Source of the DNA: Armatimonadetes bacterium RBG_19FT_COMBO_69_19
GTDB lineage: Bacteria > Sysuimicrobiota > Sysuimicrobiia > Sysuimicrobiales > Kaftiobacteriaceae
Assembly (NCBI GenBank): GCA_001768125.1
Contig: MENB01000158.1
Span: 332-5,524 of the forward strand
DNA length: 5,193 bases
Direction of reading: 5' to 3'
Below, piece by piece: positions 1-5,193 of this stretch. The number at the start of each line of letters is the position of its first letter. Within the stretch, counting starts at the first letter, position 1. Under the pieces are notes generated by a model, which was given only the letters and a program-made list of their open reading frames with translations, did no database searches and was not told the DNA's origin. Made by a program: the position numbers and the translations under genes.

Positions 1-650
1 GCCAGCGCCTCCTTGCAGGCGGCCTGAACGATGCGCGGGTATCCGACCTGAGCGGCGAATCCATCGTCGATGCGAGCGGAAGCCAGGGTGTTGGCCTCGG
101 CCGTGAGGATCCCCAGCGGTTGCCCGCGGCCATCGCGCTCTCGGCCGGCCACGTTTTCCGGGATCGACAACTGCCGCAACCCCAGTCCGTTCGCGGAGCA
201 GGCATGTCCGGTGCGTTCACCCACGAAGATGGGGCGATCTGCCGCCAGGGCATCCAGCTCCTCCCGGGTCGGCAGGCGGCGCTCGCCTCCCTCCAGAAGC
301 CCGGCCGCCAATCCCTGCGCCACAACCCACTGCCCGGGCTCGCCTTGCTGCACAGCCGCCCGCAGCTTCTCCAAGGCCTGGCTCAGGTTCCGGGCACCGG
401 TCAGGTCGACCGCGAAGTGCGCCAGGCCGGTGCCGATCACATGCACATGGGCGTCGATGAATCCCGGGAGCACGGTCCGCCCGGCGAGATCCACCACCTG
501 GCGGGCGGCCACGATCTCCTGCTCCAGGTCGGCCGCCCGGCCCACCGCGGCGATGCGGTCGTCCTGGATCAGAAGCGTGTCTCCGGAGGGGTGTTCCGGA
601 TCGAGGGTAACCAGGTTGGCGCCGGTCAGTGCCAGCGTGGGAGTGTTCAT
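1..650 (-). CDS. Amidohydrolase family 3 (YtcJ-like), N-terminal part, runs off the left edge
   Basis: Only the first 216 codons are present; YtcJ-type enzymes are usually about 530 residues, so some 60% is missing. My translation from the ATG at 650-648 begins MNTPTLALTGANLVTLDPE, the small beta-sandwich opening typical of amidohydrolases. It continues into D54-LAGRTVLPGFIDAHVH, where H68 and H70 form the HxH metal-binding pair at the end of the first barrel strand. A later RTGHACSANGLGL stretch (about residues 146-158) resembles the conserved H-containing segment of YtcJ relatives. Family members hydrolyse amide or similar C-N bonds with a metal cofactor in the cytoplasm; the substrate cannot be told from sequence. 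The gene follows the transporter ATPase gene by 64 nt on the same strand, so it is probably co-transcribed and may act on the imported compound. The ribosome-binding site is weak (GGAA about 5 nt upstream). The start is supported by the match to the family N-terminus. Confidence 0.88.
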   Translation of the reverse strand, partial: MNTPTLALTGANLVTLDPEHPSGDTLLIQDDRIAAVGRAADLEQEIVAARQVVDLAGRTVLPGFIDAHVHVIGTGLAHFAVDLTGARNLSQALEKLRAAVQQGEPGQWVVAQGLAAGLLEGGERRLPTREELDALAADRPIFVGERTGHACSANGLGLRQLSIPENVAGRERDGRGQPLGILTAEANTLASARIDDGFAAQVGYPRIVQAACKEAL

Positions 651-714
651 CGGGTTCCGATCGGTGCGTTCGATTGAGCTGAGCCTGTTCCCGCTCGGCC
701 CCAGCAGTATTACT

Positions 715-1815
715 CTAGTCCAGCAGGATGGTCGTGCTGGCCGGAGCCCACTCCACGGGGACCGACTGGCCCACCTGGATGCGGTTGCCCTCGGCCGGTG
801 GGGCGTCATTCTGTTCTCGGACCATCACCCGCTCGCCATTTGCCAGGCGCACGAAGTACTGCGTGTCATCCCCGACGAAGACGATCTCCGCGACGGTTCC
901 AGGCACCTGATTGGCGGGGCCGTCGCCGCTGATCCGGCCCAGCCGCATGCGCTCGGGCCGGATCGCCAGGGTGAGGGTACGGCCGGGACTGAGGTCACTC
1001 GGCAGCGGCGCCAGCACATCGCCCACGCCTTCCACCTCCACGGTGGCCAGGCCCCCCTCCCGCGAGCGAAGCCGCCCGCTCAGGAAATTGGTGGTGCCGA
1101 TGAAGTCGGCCACGAAACGGGTCGACGGCCGATCGTAGAGGCTGCGGGGATCATCCACCTGCAGGGCCCGGCCCAGGTTCATCACCGCGATGCGGTCGGA
1201 CATGGTGAGGGCCTCCTCCTGATCATGGGTGACGTAGATGAAGGTGATCCCCACCTCGCGCTGCAGGCCCTTCAGCTCCAGCTGCATCTCCTTGCGCAGC
1301 TTCTGATCCAGCGCCCCCAGCGGTTCATCCAGCAGCAGCACGGCCGGCCGGTTGATCAGGGCCCGCGCCAGCGCCACCCGCTGCTGCTGCCCGCCGGAGA
1401 GTTGGCCCGGTTTGCGGCGTTCGGTCCCGGGCAGGCGCACCATGCTGAGCGCCTCCGCCACCCGCCGCCGGATGTCCTGAGCCGGCACGCGCTTGACCTG
1501 CAGGCTGAATGCTACGTTGTCGAAGACGCTCAGGTGCGGAAACAGTGCGTAATTCTGGAAGACGATGTTGATGTTGCGGCGGTTGGGCGGCACATGCAGG
1601 ACGTCCTGACCCAGCAATCGGACCTCGCCGGAGGTGGGCACTTCGAATCCGGCGATCATGCGCAGGGTGGTGGTCTTGCCGCAGCCGGAGGGCCCAAGCA
1701 GGGAGAAGAACTCGCCCTGGGCGATGCTGAGCGAGACCTCCCGGACCGCTACAGATCCCTCGAATTGCTTGGCGAGCCGGACCAGCTCGACCGCCGGAGG
1801 TTTGCGCTGGTCCAT
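715..1815 (-). CDS. potA: ABC transporter ATP-binding protein, PotA/spermidine-putrescine type
   Basis: This 366-residue protein is the cytoplasmic ATPase that powers the import complex. E. coli PotA has 378 residues, so the length is normal. All catalytic motifs are intact: Walker A GPSGCGKT (41-48), Q-loop Q87 in [10 protein letters not shown], signature LSGGQ (139-143), Walker B LLLDE (160-164) with catalytic E164, D-loop GALD (167-170) and switch H197 in VTHDQEEA. After the nucleotide-binding domain come the linker motif FIGTTNF (238-244) and IRPE (285-288), opening a C-terminal TOBE domain that runs to about residue 360. This NBD-plus-TOBE layout is shared by PotA, FbpC and MalK. The choice of PotA rests on the neighbouring PotB/PotC/PotD-like genes. 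The ATG lies 6 nt after the upstream permease stop, and I see no good Shine-Dalgarno sequence (the nearest GGAG is about 18 nt away), so translation is probably coupled. The actual substrate is not proven to be a polyamine. Confidence 0.95.
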   Translation of the reverse strand: MDQRKPPAVELVRLAKQFEGSVAVREVSLSIAQGEFFSLLGPSGCGKTTTLRMIAGFEVPTSGEVRLLGQDVLHVPPNRRNINIVFQNYALFPHLSVFDNVAFSLQVKRVPAQDIRRRVAEALSMVRLPGTERRKPGQLSGGQQQRVALARALINRPAVLLLDEPLGALDQKLRKEMQLELKGLQREVGITFIYVTHDQEEALTMSDRIAVMNLGRALQVDDPRSLYDRPSTRFVADFIGTTNFLSGRLRSREGGLATVEVEGVGDVLAPLPSDLSPGRTLTLAIRPERMRLGRISGDGPANQVPGTVAEIVFVGDDTQYFVRLANGERVMVREQNDAPPAEGNRIQVGQSVPVEWAPASTTILLD

Positions 1816-1821
1816 AGCGAG

Positions 1822-2649
1822 CTAGCTGCCGTTCTCCGCGGCCGGCTCCGGGGGGCGGAGGGAGGCACCGGTTCCCAGCCGCTGCAGCCGCTCCGCCAGC
1901 ACCACCAAACTCAGCGAGACCAGCATGACGAGCATGGCCAGAGCCAGCACCTGGGGAAAGCGGTTGGCGAAGCGAAGCTGGCCAAACAGGAAAACCGGCA
2001 GCGTGGGCGAACGCCCGATCAGAAAGGAGGCCAGCACGAACTCATCAAAGGAGATCGTAAACGCCACCAGCCAGGCGGCCAGCATCGCCGGGGCGATGAG
2101 CGGAAGCACCACCCGCCGCAAGGTGTAGAAGTAGGAGGCCCCCAGATCCTGGGCAGCTTCTTCCAGATGGTCGTCAAAGCCCACCAGGCGCGCCATGACG
2201 ATCAGCAGGGTGTACGGCATGCTGACCACGGTGTGCGCCGCCCCCACCGTCCAGAGCGAGCGCGGGACATCCAGGGCCGCGAAGAGAATCAGCAGGGCAA
2301 CACCCAGGATGAGAAATGGGACCAGCAGCGGCATGAGCGCCACGGCCAGGAAGCCCGGCTTGCCCCCGAACTTGAAGCGCAGCAGTGCGATGGCAGCCAG
2401 GGTTCCCAGCGCCGTAGCCGTCAGGCTGCTGCCCACGGCGACCAAGGCACTGCTGCCCAGCGACTCGAGCAGCTCGGCGTTGCGCAGCATGTCCCGGTAC
2501 CAGTGCGCCGTCAGCCCATGCAGGGGAAAGCCGAACACGGTGGCGTCGTTGACCGAGAAAAGAAACAGCACCCCGATGGGAACATAGAGCAGGACCAGCA
2601 GCACCGCGTAGTACAGGCCCAGCAGGCCCGGGCGTCTGAGGGAGGGCAT
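1822..2649 (-). CDS. potC: ABC transporter permease, PotC type
   Basis: This 275-residue integral membrane protein is the second permease of the import complex. Its length matches E. coli PotC (264 residues). Hydrophobic stretches at about residues 10-32, 66-90, 100-125, 135-154, 187-208 and 233-253 fit six membrane segments. The ATPase-docking EAA loop is clear: EEAAQDLGASYFYTLRRVVLP (163-183, with E164, A165, A166 and G170 in the expected places). The segment SFDEFVLASFLIG (200-212) is characteristic of PotC/PotI-like proteins, as is FPLHGLTAHWYRDML (41-55) before the second helix. The ATG follows the stop codon of the preceding permease gene directly (TAGATG), with an AGGAGG Shine-Dalgarno at 2667-2662 inside that gene, 12 nt upstream. 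This arrangement implies translational coupling and equal production of the two permeases. The C-terminal tail (from about 258) is Pro/Ala/Glu-rich and probably cytoplasmic. Confidence 0.93.
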   Translation of the reverse strand: MPSLRRPGLLGLYYAVLLVLLYVPIGVLFLFSVNDATVFGFPLHGLTAHWYRDMLRNAELLESLGSSALVAVGSSLTATALGTLAAIALLRFKFGGKPGFLAVALMPLLVPFLILGVALLILFAALDVPRSLWTVGAAHTVVSMPYTLLIVMARLVGFDDHLEEAAQDLGASYFYTLRRVVLPLIAPAMLAAWLVAFTISFDEFVLASFLIGRSPTLPVFLFGQLRFANRFPQVLALAMLVMLVSLSLVVLAERLQRLGTGASLRPPEPAAENGS

Positions 2650-3510
2650 CTAGCCGGCCAGCCTCCTCAGATCGACCAGGCGCGCCACCACGCCGGCCAG
2701 GGCGAAGACGCCCAGCAGCATGATGAAGGCCATGGCTGCCCCCAGCGGCCAGTTGATCCCGTCCCCGAAGAAGATCTCGATCAGATTGCCGTACAGTGCG
2801 CCGCGGCTGCCGCCGACCAGCAGCGGCGTGACGAACTCCCCCACCGTGGGGATGAACACCATGAAGAAGCCGGCGATCACCCCAGGCAGGCTCAGCGGAA
2901 AGGTGACCCGCAGGAAAGCCAGCCAACGCGGCGCCCCAAGAATCGTGGCGGCCTCCAGCAGCGAGGCATCAATGCGCTGCAGCGCGGCGTAGATCGGCAG
3001 CGCAACGAAGGGCAGCCAGACGTAGACCAGAGTAACCACCACCGCCAGCCGGCTGTAAATCAGGAGGGGGACCGGTTGGTCGACCAGGCCAATGTACGTC
3101 AACAGGCTGTTGATCACCCCGTTCGATCCGAGGATGACCTTCCAGGAGATGATGCGCAGCAGATAGCTGGTCCAGAAGGGGAGGATCAGCAGGGTGAGCA
3201 GCAAAGGCGCCCGCAGCCGGGCGCGGAAGACCAGGAAATAGGCCAGCGGGTAGGAGAGCAGTGTGGCGCAGAAGGCCACCACCAGGGCGACCCGGATGGA
3301 AACCCACAGCAGGGGCAGGTACGATTCCCCCTGCAGGATGGTGCGGTAGTTCGACAGGGTGGGCTGCCAGCCCCAGGCGAACAAGCCGCCCTCCATGTTC
3401 GGCCGCAGGCTGTAGAAGGCCATCAGGGCCAGCGGGGCCACGAAGAAGATGGCCAGCCACACGGAGGGCGCCGCCATCAGCAGCCAGGGCAGCAGGTTGC
3501 GCCGCGCCAT
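2650..3510 (-). CDS. potB: ABC transporter permease, PotB type
   Basis: This is the first permease of the import complex, 286 residues from the ATG at 3510-3508 (E. coli PotB has 275). The open frame extends to a GTG at 3576, but I prefer the internal ATG. It has a GAGGG Shine-Dalgarno at 3523-3519, 8 nt upstream; the first residues then read MARRNLLPWLLMAAPSVWLA, a normal entry into helix 1; and the extra 22 codons lie in a perfect inverted repeat. About six hydrophobic segments follow: residues 8-34, 68-96, 102-119, 145-171, 207-224 and 254-278. The EAA docking loop is LLEAATILGAPRWLAFLRV (185-203, E186-A187-A188 and G192), followed by TFPLSLPGVIAGFF as in PotB proteins. The stop TAG at 2652-2650 abuts the next gene's ATG. 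The gene is separated from the binding-protein gene by 102 nt carrying a strong hairpin. Confidence 0.92.
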   Translation of the reverse strand: MARRNLLPWLLMAAPSVWLAIFFVAPLALMAFYSLRPNMEGGLFAWGWQPTLSNYRTILQGESYLPLLWVSIRVALVVAFCATLLSYPLAYFLVFRARLRAPLLLTLLILPFWTSYLLRIISWKVILGSNGVINSLLTYIGLVDQPVPLLIYSRLAVVVTLVYVWLPFVALPIYAALQRIDASLLEAATILGAPRWLAFLRVTFPLSLPGVIAGFFMVFIPTVGEFVTPLLVGGSRGALYGNLIEIFFGDGINWPLGAAMAFIMLLGVFALAGVVARLVDLRRLAG

Positions 3511-3523
3511 CCCCGCAGCCCTC
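3511..3523 (-). promoter_or_regulatory. Ribosome-binding site deciding the PotB start
   Basis: On the minus strand GAGGG (3523-3519) lies 8 nt before the ATG at 3510-3508, a good Shine-Dalgarno distance. The alternative GTG at 3576-3574 has no purine-rich stretch ahead of it. This is the main reason for shortening the permease by 22 codons. Confidence 0.7.
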
Positions 3524-3539
3524 AAGTCCCTACCGCGGC

Positions 3540-3576
3540 GTGGGGCCGCCGGTTCAGGATCACCGGACGGCCCCAC
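3540..3576 (-). repeat. Strong intergenic hairpin between binding-protein and permease genes
   Basis: The outer arms GTGGGGCCG (3540-3548) and CGGCCCCAC (3568-3576) are perfect 9-bp complements. Inside them CCGGT (3549-3553) pairs with ACCGG (3562-3566), with one unpaired base at 3567 and an 8-nt loop (3554-3561). This gives a 14-bp, very GC-rich stem-loop. It starts 37 nt after the binding-protein stop and ends 29 nt before the permease ATG. No T-run follows on the transcribed strand, so it does not look like a full intrinsic terminator. Such hairpins downstream of binding-protein genes are known to shield the upstream mRNA from 3' decay or to cause partial termination, so that binding protein outnumbers permease. 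That role here is inferred. Confidence 0.85.
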
Positions 3577-3612
3577 GGGTAGAGCGTGTCAGACTGCTTG
3601 GTCTTGGCCAAC

Positions 3613-4758
3613 TCAAGGTGCGGCTTTAACCTCCGCCCAGAGTTGGTTGAAGCGATCGCGATCGCGGGCGGAGATGGGCAGCGTGAAGTTGGTGCGCTCC
3701 AGGATCCCAGGATCATTCAGAGACAGGGCCTCGATCAGCGCCTCGTCCGTGACCGCATCGTAATACTCGGGCACCACGTGCCCGTAGGCATAGTCCACCA
3801 GCAAGTGGGTGGCCGTTTGCTCCCCCAGCTTCCCGTCCAGGAAAGCCAGGGCCAGGTCATAGTTCTCGGTCGTGGCCGAGACTGCGTATTGCCCGATCCA
3901 GCTGTTGCGGCCCTCGGACGGATCGGCATAGGCCACGGGGACCCCGGCGCTGAGCAACCGGTAGTAGGCGCCATTCCAGGCGTAGGCCACCCAGACGTCT
4001 CCAGAGGTGATGGCGGCCTCCAGTTCGGGCTCATCGGTCCAGTAGAACAAATTGAGGTCTCGCTGGTCGATCCACATCTGTTTCATTTCGGCCAGCTGCT
4101 CGTCGCTGATGTTCTGCTCGTCGTAGCCCAGGATGTAGCTGGTGACCGTGACCGCCCCATCGCCGGAATCCCACATGGAGACATGACCGGCGAAGCGTTC
4201 GTCGAACAGGGCGTCCCAGGAATCCACTCCCTCCGGAACCATGTCGGTTCGGTAGAGGATGGAGGTGAAACCCCAGTCCCAGGGCACGCAGTAGACCACC
4301 CCGTCGAGGGTGCAGGACTCGCGGAATCCCTCGGGCACCTTCTCCCAGTTGGTGAGCTTGGCAGTGTCGATGGCTTGGATCAAACCCTCGTCCACATAGA
4401 ACTGCAGCCACGGAGTATAGAAGTGGACCAGGTCCTCCCCCGATCCGGCCAGATACTTGGCGTAGATGTCCGGATCGGAAGCTCCGAAATTGAAGATGGG
4501 GGTCACTTCCGGATACTGCTGGCCAAATTCGACCCACATCTCGGGGACCTCGTAGTAGGCCCACTCAAGGACCGAGAGCTCGGTGGCTGCCGGCTCGGCA
4601 GGCTCGGCCGGGGCGCTGGTCGGTTCGGCCGGTGCGGCGGTGGGCTGGTCGGCGGGAGGTGGCGGCTCGGTCGCCGCGGCCTGGCAGGCCGTGAGGGCCA
4701 GGGTCACCCCGAGCAGAACGGAGAGCACTCGCCACGATGGGCGCATAGCGTGGAGCAT
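3613..4758 (-). CDS. potD: Lipoprotein substrate-binding protein of a PotD/PotF-like ABC importer
   Basis: This protein captures the ligand outside the membrane and delivers it to the permeases. I start it at the ATG 4758-4756, giving 381 residues, because AAGGAGG ends about 5 nt upstream and the protein then begins with a lipoprotein signal peptide: MLHAMRPSWR, a hydrophobic core and the lipobox LTAC with Cys25. The open frame extends 24 codons further, with no sign of coding. Residues 26 to about 59 form a Pro/Ala/Glu/Thr tether, and the folded domain starts near TELSVLEW. PotD-like landmarks are W66 and Y69 (EWAYY), VPWDWGF (158-164), SWDALFDERFAGH (180-192), AYAWNG (258-263, W261) and SWIGQYAV (286-293, W287). 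The Asp two residues after the second Trp in E. coli PotD appears to be Gly289 here, so the ligand may not be spermidine or putrescine. Cys149 and Cys157 could form a disulfide. The gene is first in its operon and is preceded by a long leader. Confidence 0.9.
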   Translation of the reverse strand: MLHAMRPSWRVLSVLLGVTLALTACQAAATEPPPPADQPTAAPAEPTSAPAEPAEPAATELSVLEWAYYEVPEMWVEFGQQYPEVTPIFNFGASDPDIYAKYLAGSGEDLVHFYTPWLQFYVDEGLIQAIDTAKLTNWEKVPEGFRESCTLDGVVYCVPWDWGFTSILYRTDMVPEGVDSWDALFDERFAGHVSMWDSGDGAVTVTSYILGYDEQNISDEQLAEMKQMWIDQRDLNLFYWTDEPELEAAITSGDVWVAYAWNGAYYRLLSAGVPVAYADPSEGRNSWIGQYAVSATTENYDLALAFLDGKLGEQTATHLLVDYAYGHVVPEYYDAVTDEALIEALSLNDPGILERTNFTLPISARDRDRFNQLWAEVKAAP

Positions 4759-4770
4759 TTTCTCCTCCTT
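4759..4770 (-). promoter_or_regulatory. Strong ribosome-binding site of the binding-protein gene
   Basis: The minus strand reads AAGGAGGAGAAA directly before the ATG at 4758. AAGGAGG (4770-4764) is a near-perfect anti-16S match with 5 nt spacing, the strongest in the window. It fits a protein needed in excess over its permeases, and it fixes the start at this ATG, not at the upstream in-frame candidate at 4830. Confidence 0.85.
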
Positions 4771-4810
4771 GGCGATGGGCCGCGGCGGTGGGGCACGGAC
4801 GATCCGCCGG

Positions 4811-4823
4811 GGACCTGAGGTCC
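4811..4823. repeat. Perfect 13-bp dyad, possible operator
   Basis: GGACCT and AGGTCC (4811-4816 and 4818-4823) are perfect inverted 6-mers around a single central base. The one-base centre makes a poor RNA hairpin but suits a dimeric DNA-binding regulator. It lies about 53 bp upstream of the binding-protein ATG and about 230 bp downstream of the predicted transcription start, so it could act as a roadblock operator. No regulator gene is visible in the window. Confidence 0.35.
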
Positions 4824-4882
4824 AGCACAATGGGGCAATGCGAAGGGGGTGGACTTAGGGGCGTATCACCTCCGGGAAACCG

Positions 4883-4905
4883 CAACTCCCTCCGCCTGGG
4901 AGTTG
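4883..4905 (-). repeat. 8-bp stem-loop in the leader
   Basis: CAACTCCC (4883-4890) and GGGAGTTG (4898-4905) are perfect complements around a 7-nt loop. On the transcribed strand the stem is followed by CGGTTTCCC, which has only three T residues, so it is at best a weak terminator or attenuator. It could be a regulatory structure or a remnant terminator for mdh read-through. Confidence 0.5.
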
Positions 4906-5058
4906 AGTGAGTTCGCAAGCAAGATCAGGTGGGAGAAGGCGCCGTGCATTCGACGCCGGGGTCTGGGCGCAGGTTTGGCCCGCAGGTGTCAGTGCGTTCC
5001 CCTCACCGCAAGGTGGACGCATTCCCGCGGTCGATGCCCGCCGCCGGCGAGTGCCGCG

Positions 5059-5086
5059 AGTATAGCCGCTCCCCGGACGCTGTCAA
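5059..5086 (-). promoter_or_regulatory. Near-consensus sigma70-type promoter for the transporter operon
   Basis: The minus strand carries TTGACA (5086-5081, a perfect -35 consensus), a 16-nt spacer (5080-5065) and TATACT (5064-5059, five of six bases of the -10 consensus). Transcription would start near 5052 and run toward the binding-protein gene. An AT-rich -10 box stands out in this GC-rich sequence. The -35 box contains the TGA stop codon of the mdh-like gene, so that gene's end and this promoter share bases. This is the only good promoter I find upstream of the operon. Confidence 0.75.
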
Positions 5087-5193
5087 TGCTCTCCCAGCTC
5101 GAGCGCCTCGATCGTCTCGCGCACCCGTCCGGCGGAGGCCTCCAGCGCGGCGCGCTCCTCGGCGTTCAGGTCATACTCCACGATCTTCTCCAG
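5083..5193 (-). CDS. mdh: Lactate/malate dehydrogenase-type protein, C-terminal end only (probable malate dehydrogenase)
   Basis: The frame enters from the right edge and gives 36 codons ending in TGA at 5085-5083. My translation begins LEKIVEYDLNAEERAALEAS and continues AGRVRETIEALELGEH. This fits the final helix of bacterial LDH-like malate dehydrogenases, whose ends typically read like EKI-E-L--EE-AAL--SA--VRE---AL. These enzymes interconvert malate and oxaloacetate with NAD in the cytoplasm. The catalytic His, Arg residues and Rossmann fold lie outside the window, so the substrate (malate or lactate) cannot be checked here. The stop codon overlaps the -35 box of the next operon's promoter, and no clear terminator lies directly after it, so read-through into the transporter operon is possible. 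Confidence 0.72.
   Translation of the reverse strand: MEKIVEYDLNAEERAALEASAGRVRETIEALELGEH

Larger units (their letters stand above)
4771..5052 (-). promoter_or_regulatory. Long non-coding leader of the transporter operon
   Basis: Counting from the predicted transcription start near 5052, the transporter mRNA would carry about 290 nt before its first ATG. I find no convincing gene in it on either strand. It contains several inverted repeats. TGCGT/ACGCA (4993-4997 with 5017-5021) encloses CACC/GGTG (5004-5007 with 5012-5015). CAACTCCC/GGGAGTTG occupies 4883-4905. The tight dyad GGACCT-G-AGGTCC lies at 4811-4823. CGGCGG/CCGCCG (4783-4788 with 4804-4809) ends 12 nt upstream of the ribosome-binding site. 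I could not match the region to any known riboswitch consensus by eye. It may be a cis-regulatory leader or simply unconstrained sequence. Confidence 0.5.

Noticed and set aside
651..714. Possible promoter or terminator between the ATPase and amidohydrolase genes
   Set aside because: I found only a 4-bp GAGC/GCTC stem and a CGATCG palindrome, with no -10/-35 pair and no T-run.
3511..3576. 22-codon N-terminal extension of the PotB-like permease from a GTG
   Set aside because: It lacks a ribosome-binding site, encodes a Pro/Arg-rich stretch unlike PotB N-termini, and coincides with a perfect hairpin. The internal ATG at 3510 has a good site.
70..3582. A 1170-codon open frame on the plus strand, and a 410-codon one at 3586-4818
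   Set aside because: Both are mirror images of the real genes. The binding-protein, permease and ATPase genes all share one codon register, and these plus-strand frames read the exact reverse complement of those codons. They stay open simply because the genes avoid TTA, CTA and TCA codons, as GC-rich genomes do. The translations are rich in Gln, His, Arg, Gly and Pro without any recognisable domain.
3652..3666. GCGATCGCGATCGCG, resembling the HIP1 palindrome of cyanobacteria
   Set aside because: It is a single occurrence inside the binding-protein gene, where it encodes alternating Arg and Asp residues. One copy in GC-rich coding sequence is not evidence of HIP1 or of a cyanobacterial source.
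4585..4680. Repetitive GGCTCGGC-like stretch as a possible tandem repeat
   Set aside because: It encodes the Pro/Ala/Glu tether of the lipoprotein. The repetition comes from low-complexity protein sequence, not from an independent DNA repeat.
4759..4830. 24-codon N-terminal extension of the binding protein
   Set aside because: The extension precedes a clear AAGGAGG ribosome-binding site and a complete lipoprotein signal peptide, so the start at 4758 is preferred.
4886..4900. CCGCCTGGG in the plus strand, recalling the end of a ZTP riboswitch
   Set aside because: It is on the strand opposite to all genes, lies inside the loop and arm of a simple stem-loop, and lacks the rest of the riboswitch consensus.
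4565..4918. 117-codon minus-strand frame overlapping the leader and the signal-peptide region
   Set aside because: It overlaps the binding-protein gene in another frame and shows no domain. Its Arg/Pro/Ser/Ala-rich content is typical of an out-of-frame reading in GC-rich DNA.

Overview
The window looks like a GC-rich bacterial chromosome segment in which every supportable gene lies on the minus strand, so the text reads from the right edge to the left. The substrate-binding protein has a lipobox followed by a long Pro/Ala/Glu/Thr linker. That, the high GC content and the gene style suggest a monoderm-type bacterium such as a member of the Chloroflexota. This is an inference, because the window holds no rRNA or other marker gene.

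Layout, right to left: (1) 5193-5083, the last 36 codons of a lactate/malate dehydrogenase-type gene (probably mdh). (2) 5086-5059, a near-consensus sigma70-type promoter whose -35 box overlaps the mdh stop codon, followed by a leader of about 290 nt containing several inverted repeats but no gene. (3) 4758-3613, a lipoprotein substrate-binding protein of the PotD/PotF type. (4) 3612-3511, a short intergenic stretch with a very strong hairpin. (5) 3510-2650, 2649-1822 and 1815-715, a PotB-like permease, a PotC-like permease and a PotA-like ATPase, packed with 0 and 6 nt between them. (6) 650-1, the N-terminal 216 codons of a YtcJ-type amidohydrolase, 64 nt after the ATPase gene and running off the left edge.

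Items 3 to 6 read as one operon: binding protein, two membrane subunits, ATPase, then a metal-dependent hydrolase. The transporter belongs to the family that imports spermidine/putrescine in E. coli. The binding protein keeps the aromatic pocket residues but appears to lack the acidic residues that hold the polyamine amines, so the substrate is uncertain. The amidohydrolase may process the imported compound.

I see no phage, IS, CRISPR, tRNA, rRNA or defence genes, and nothing that amounts to a new system. The most interesting non-coding signals are the promoter placed in the mdh stop codon, the long leader, and the hairpin between the binding-protein gene and the first permease gene.
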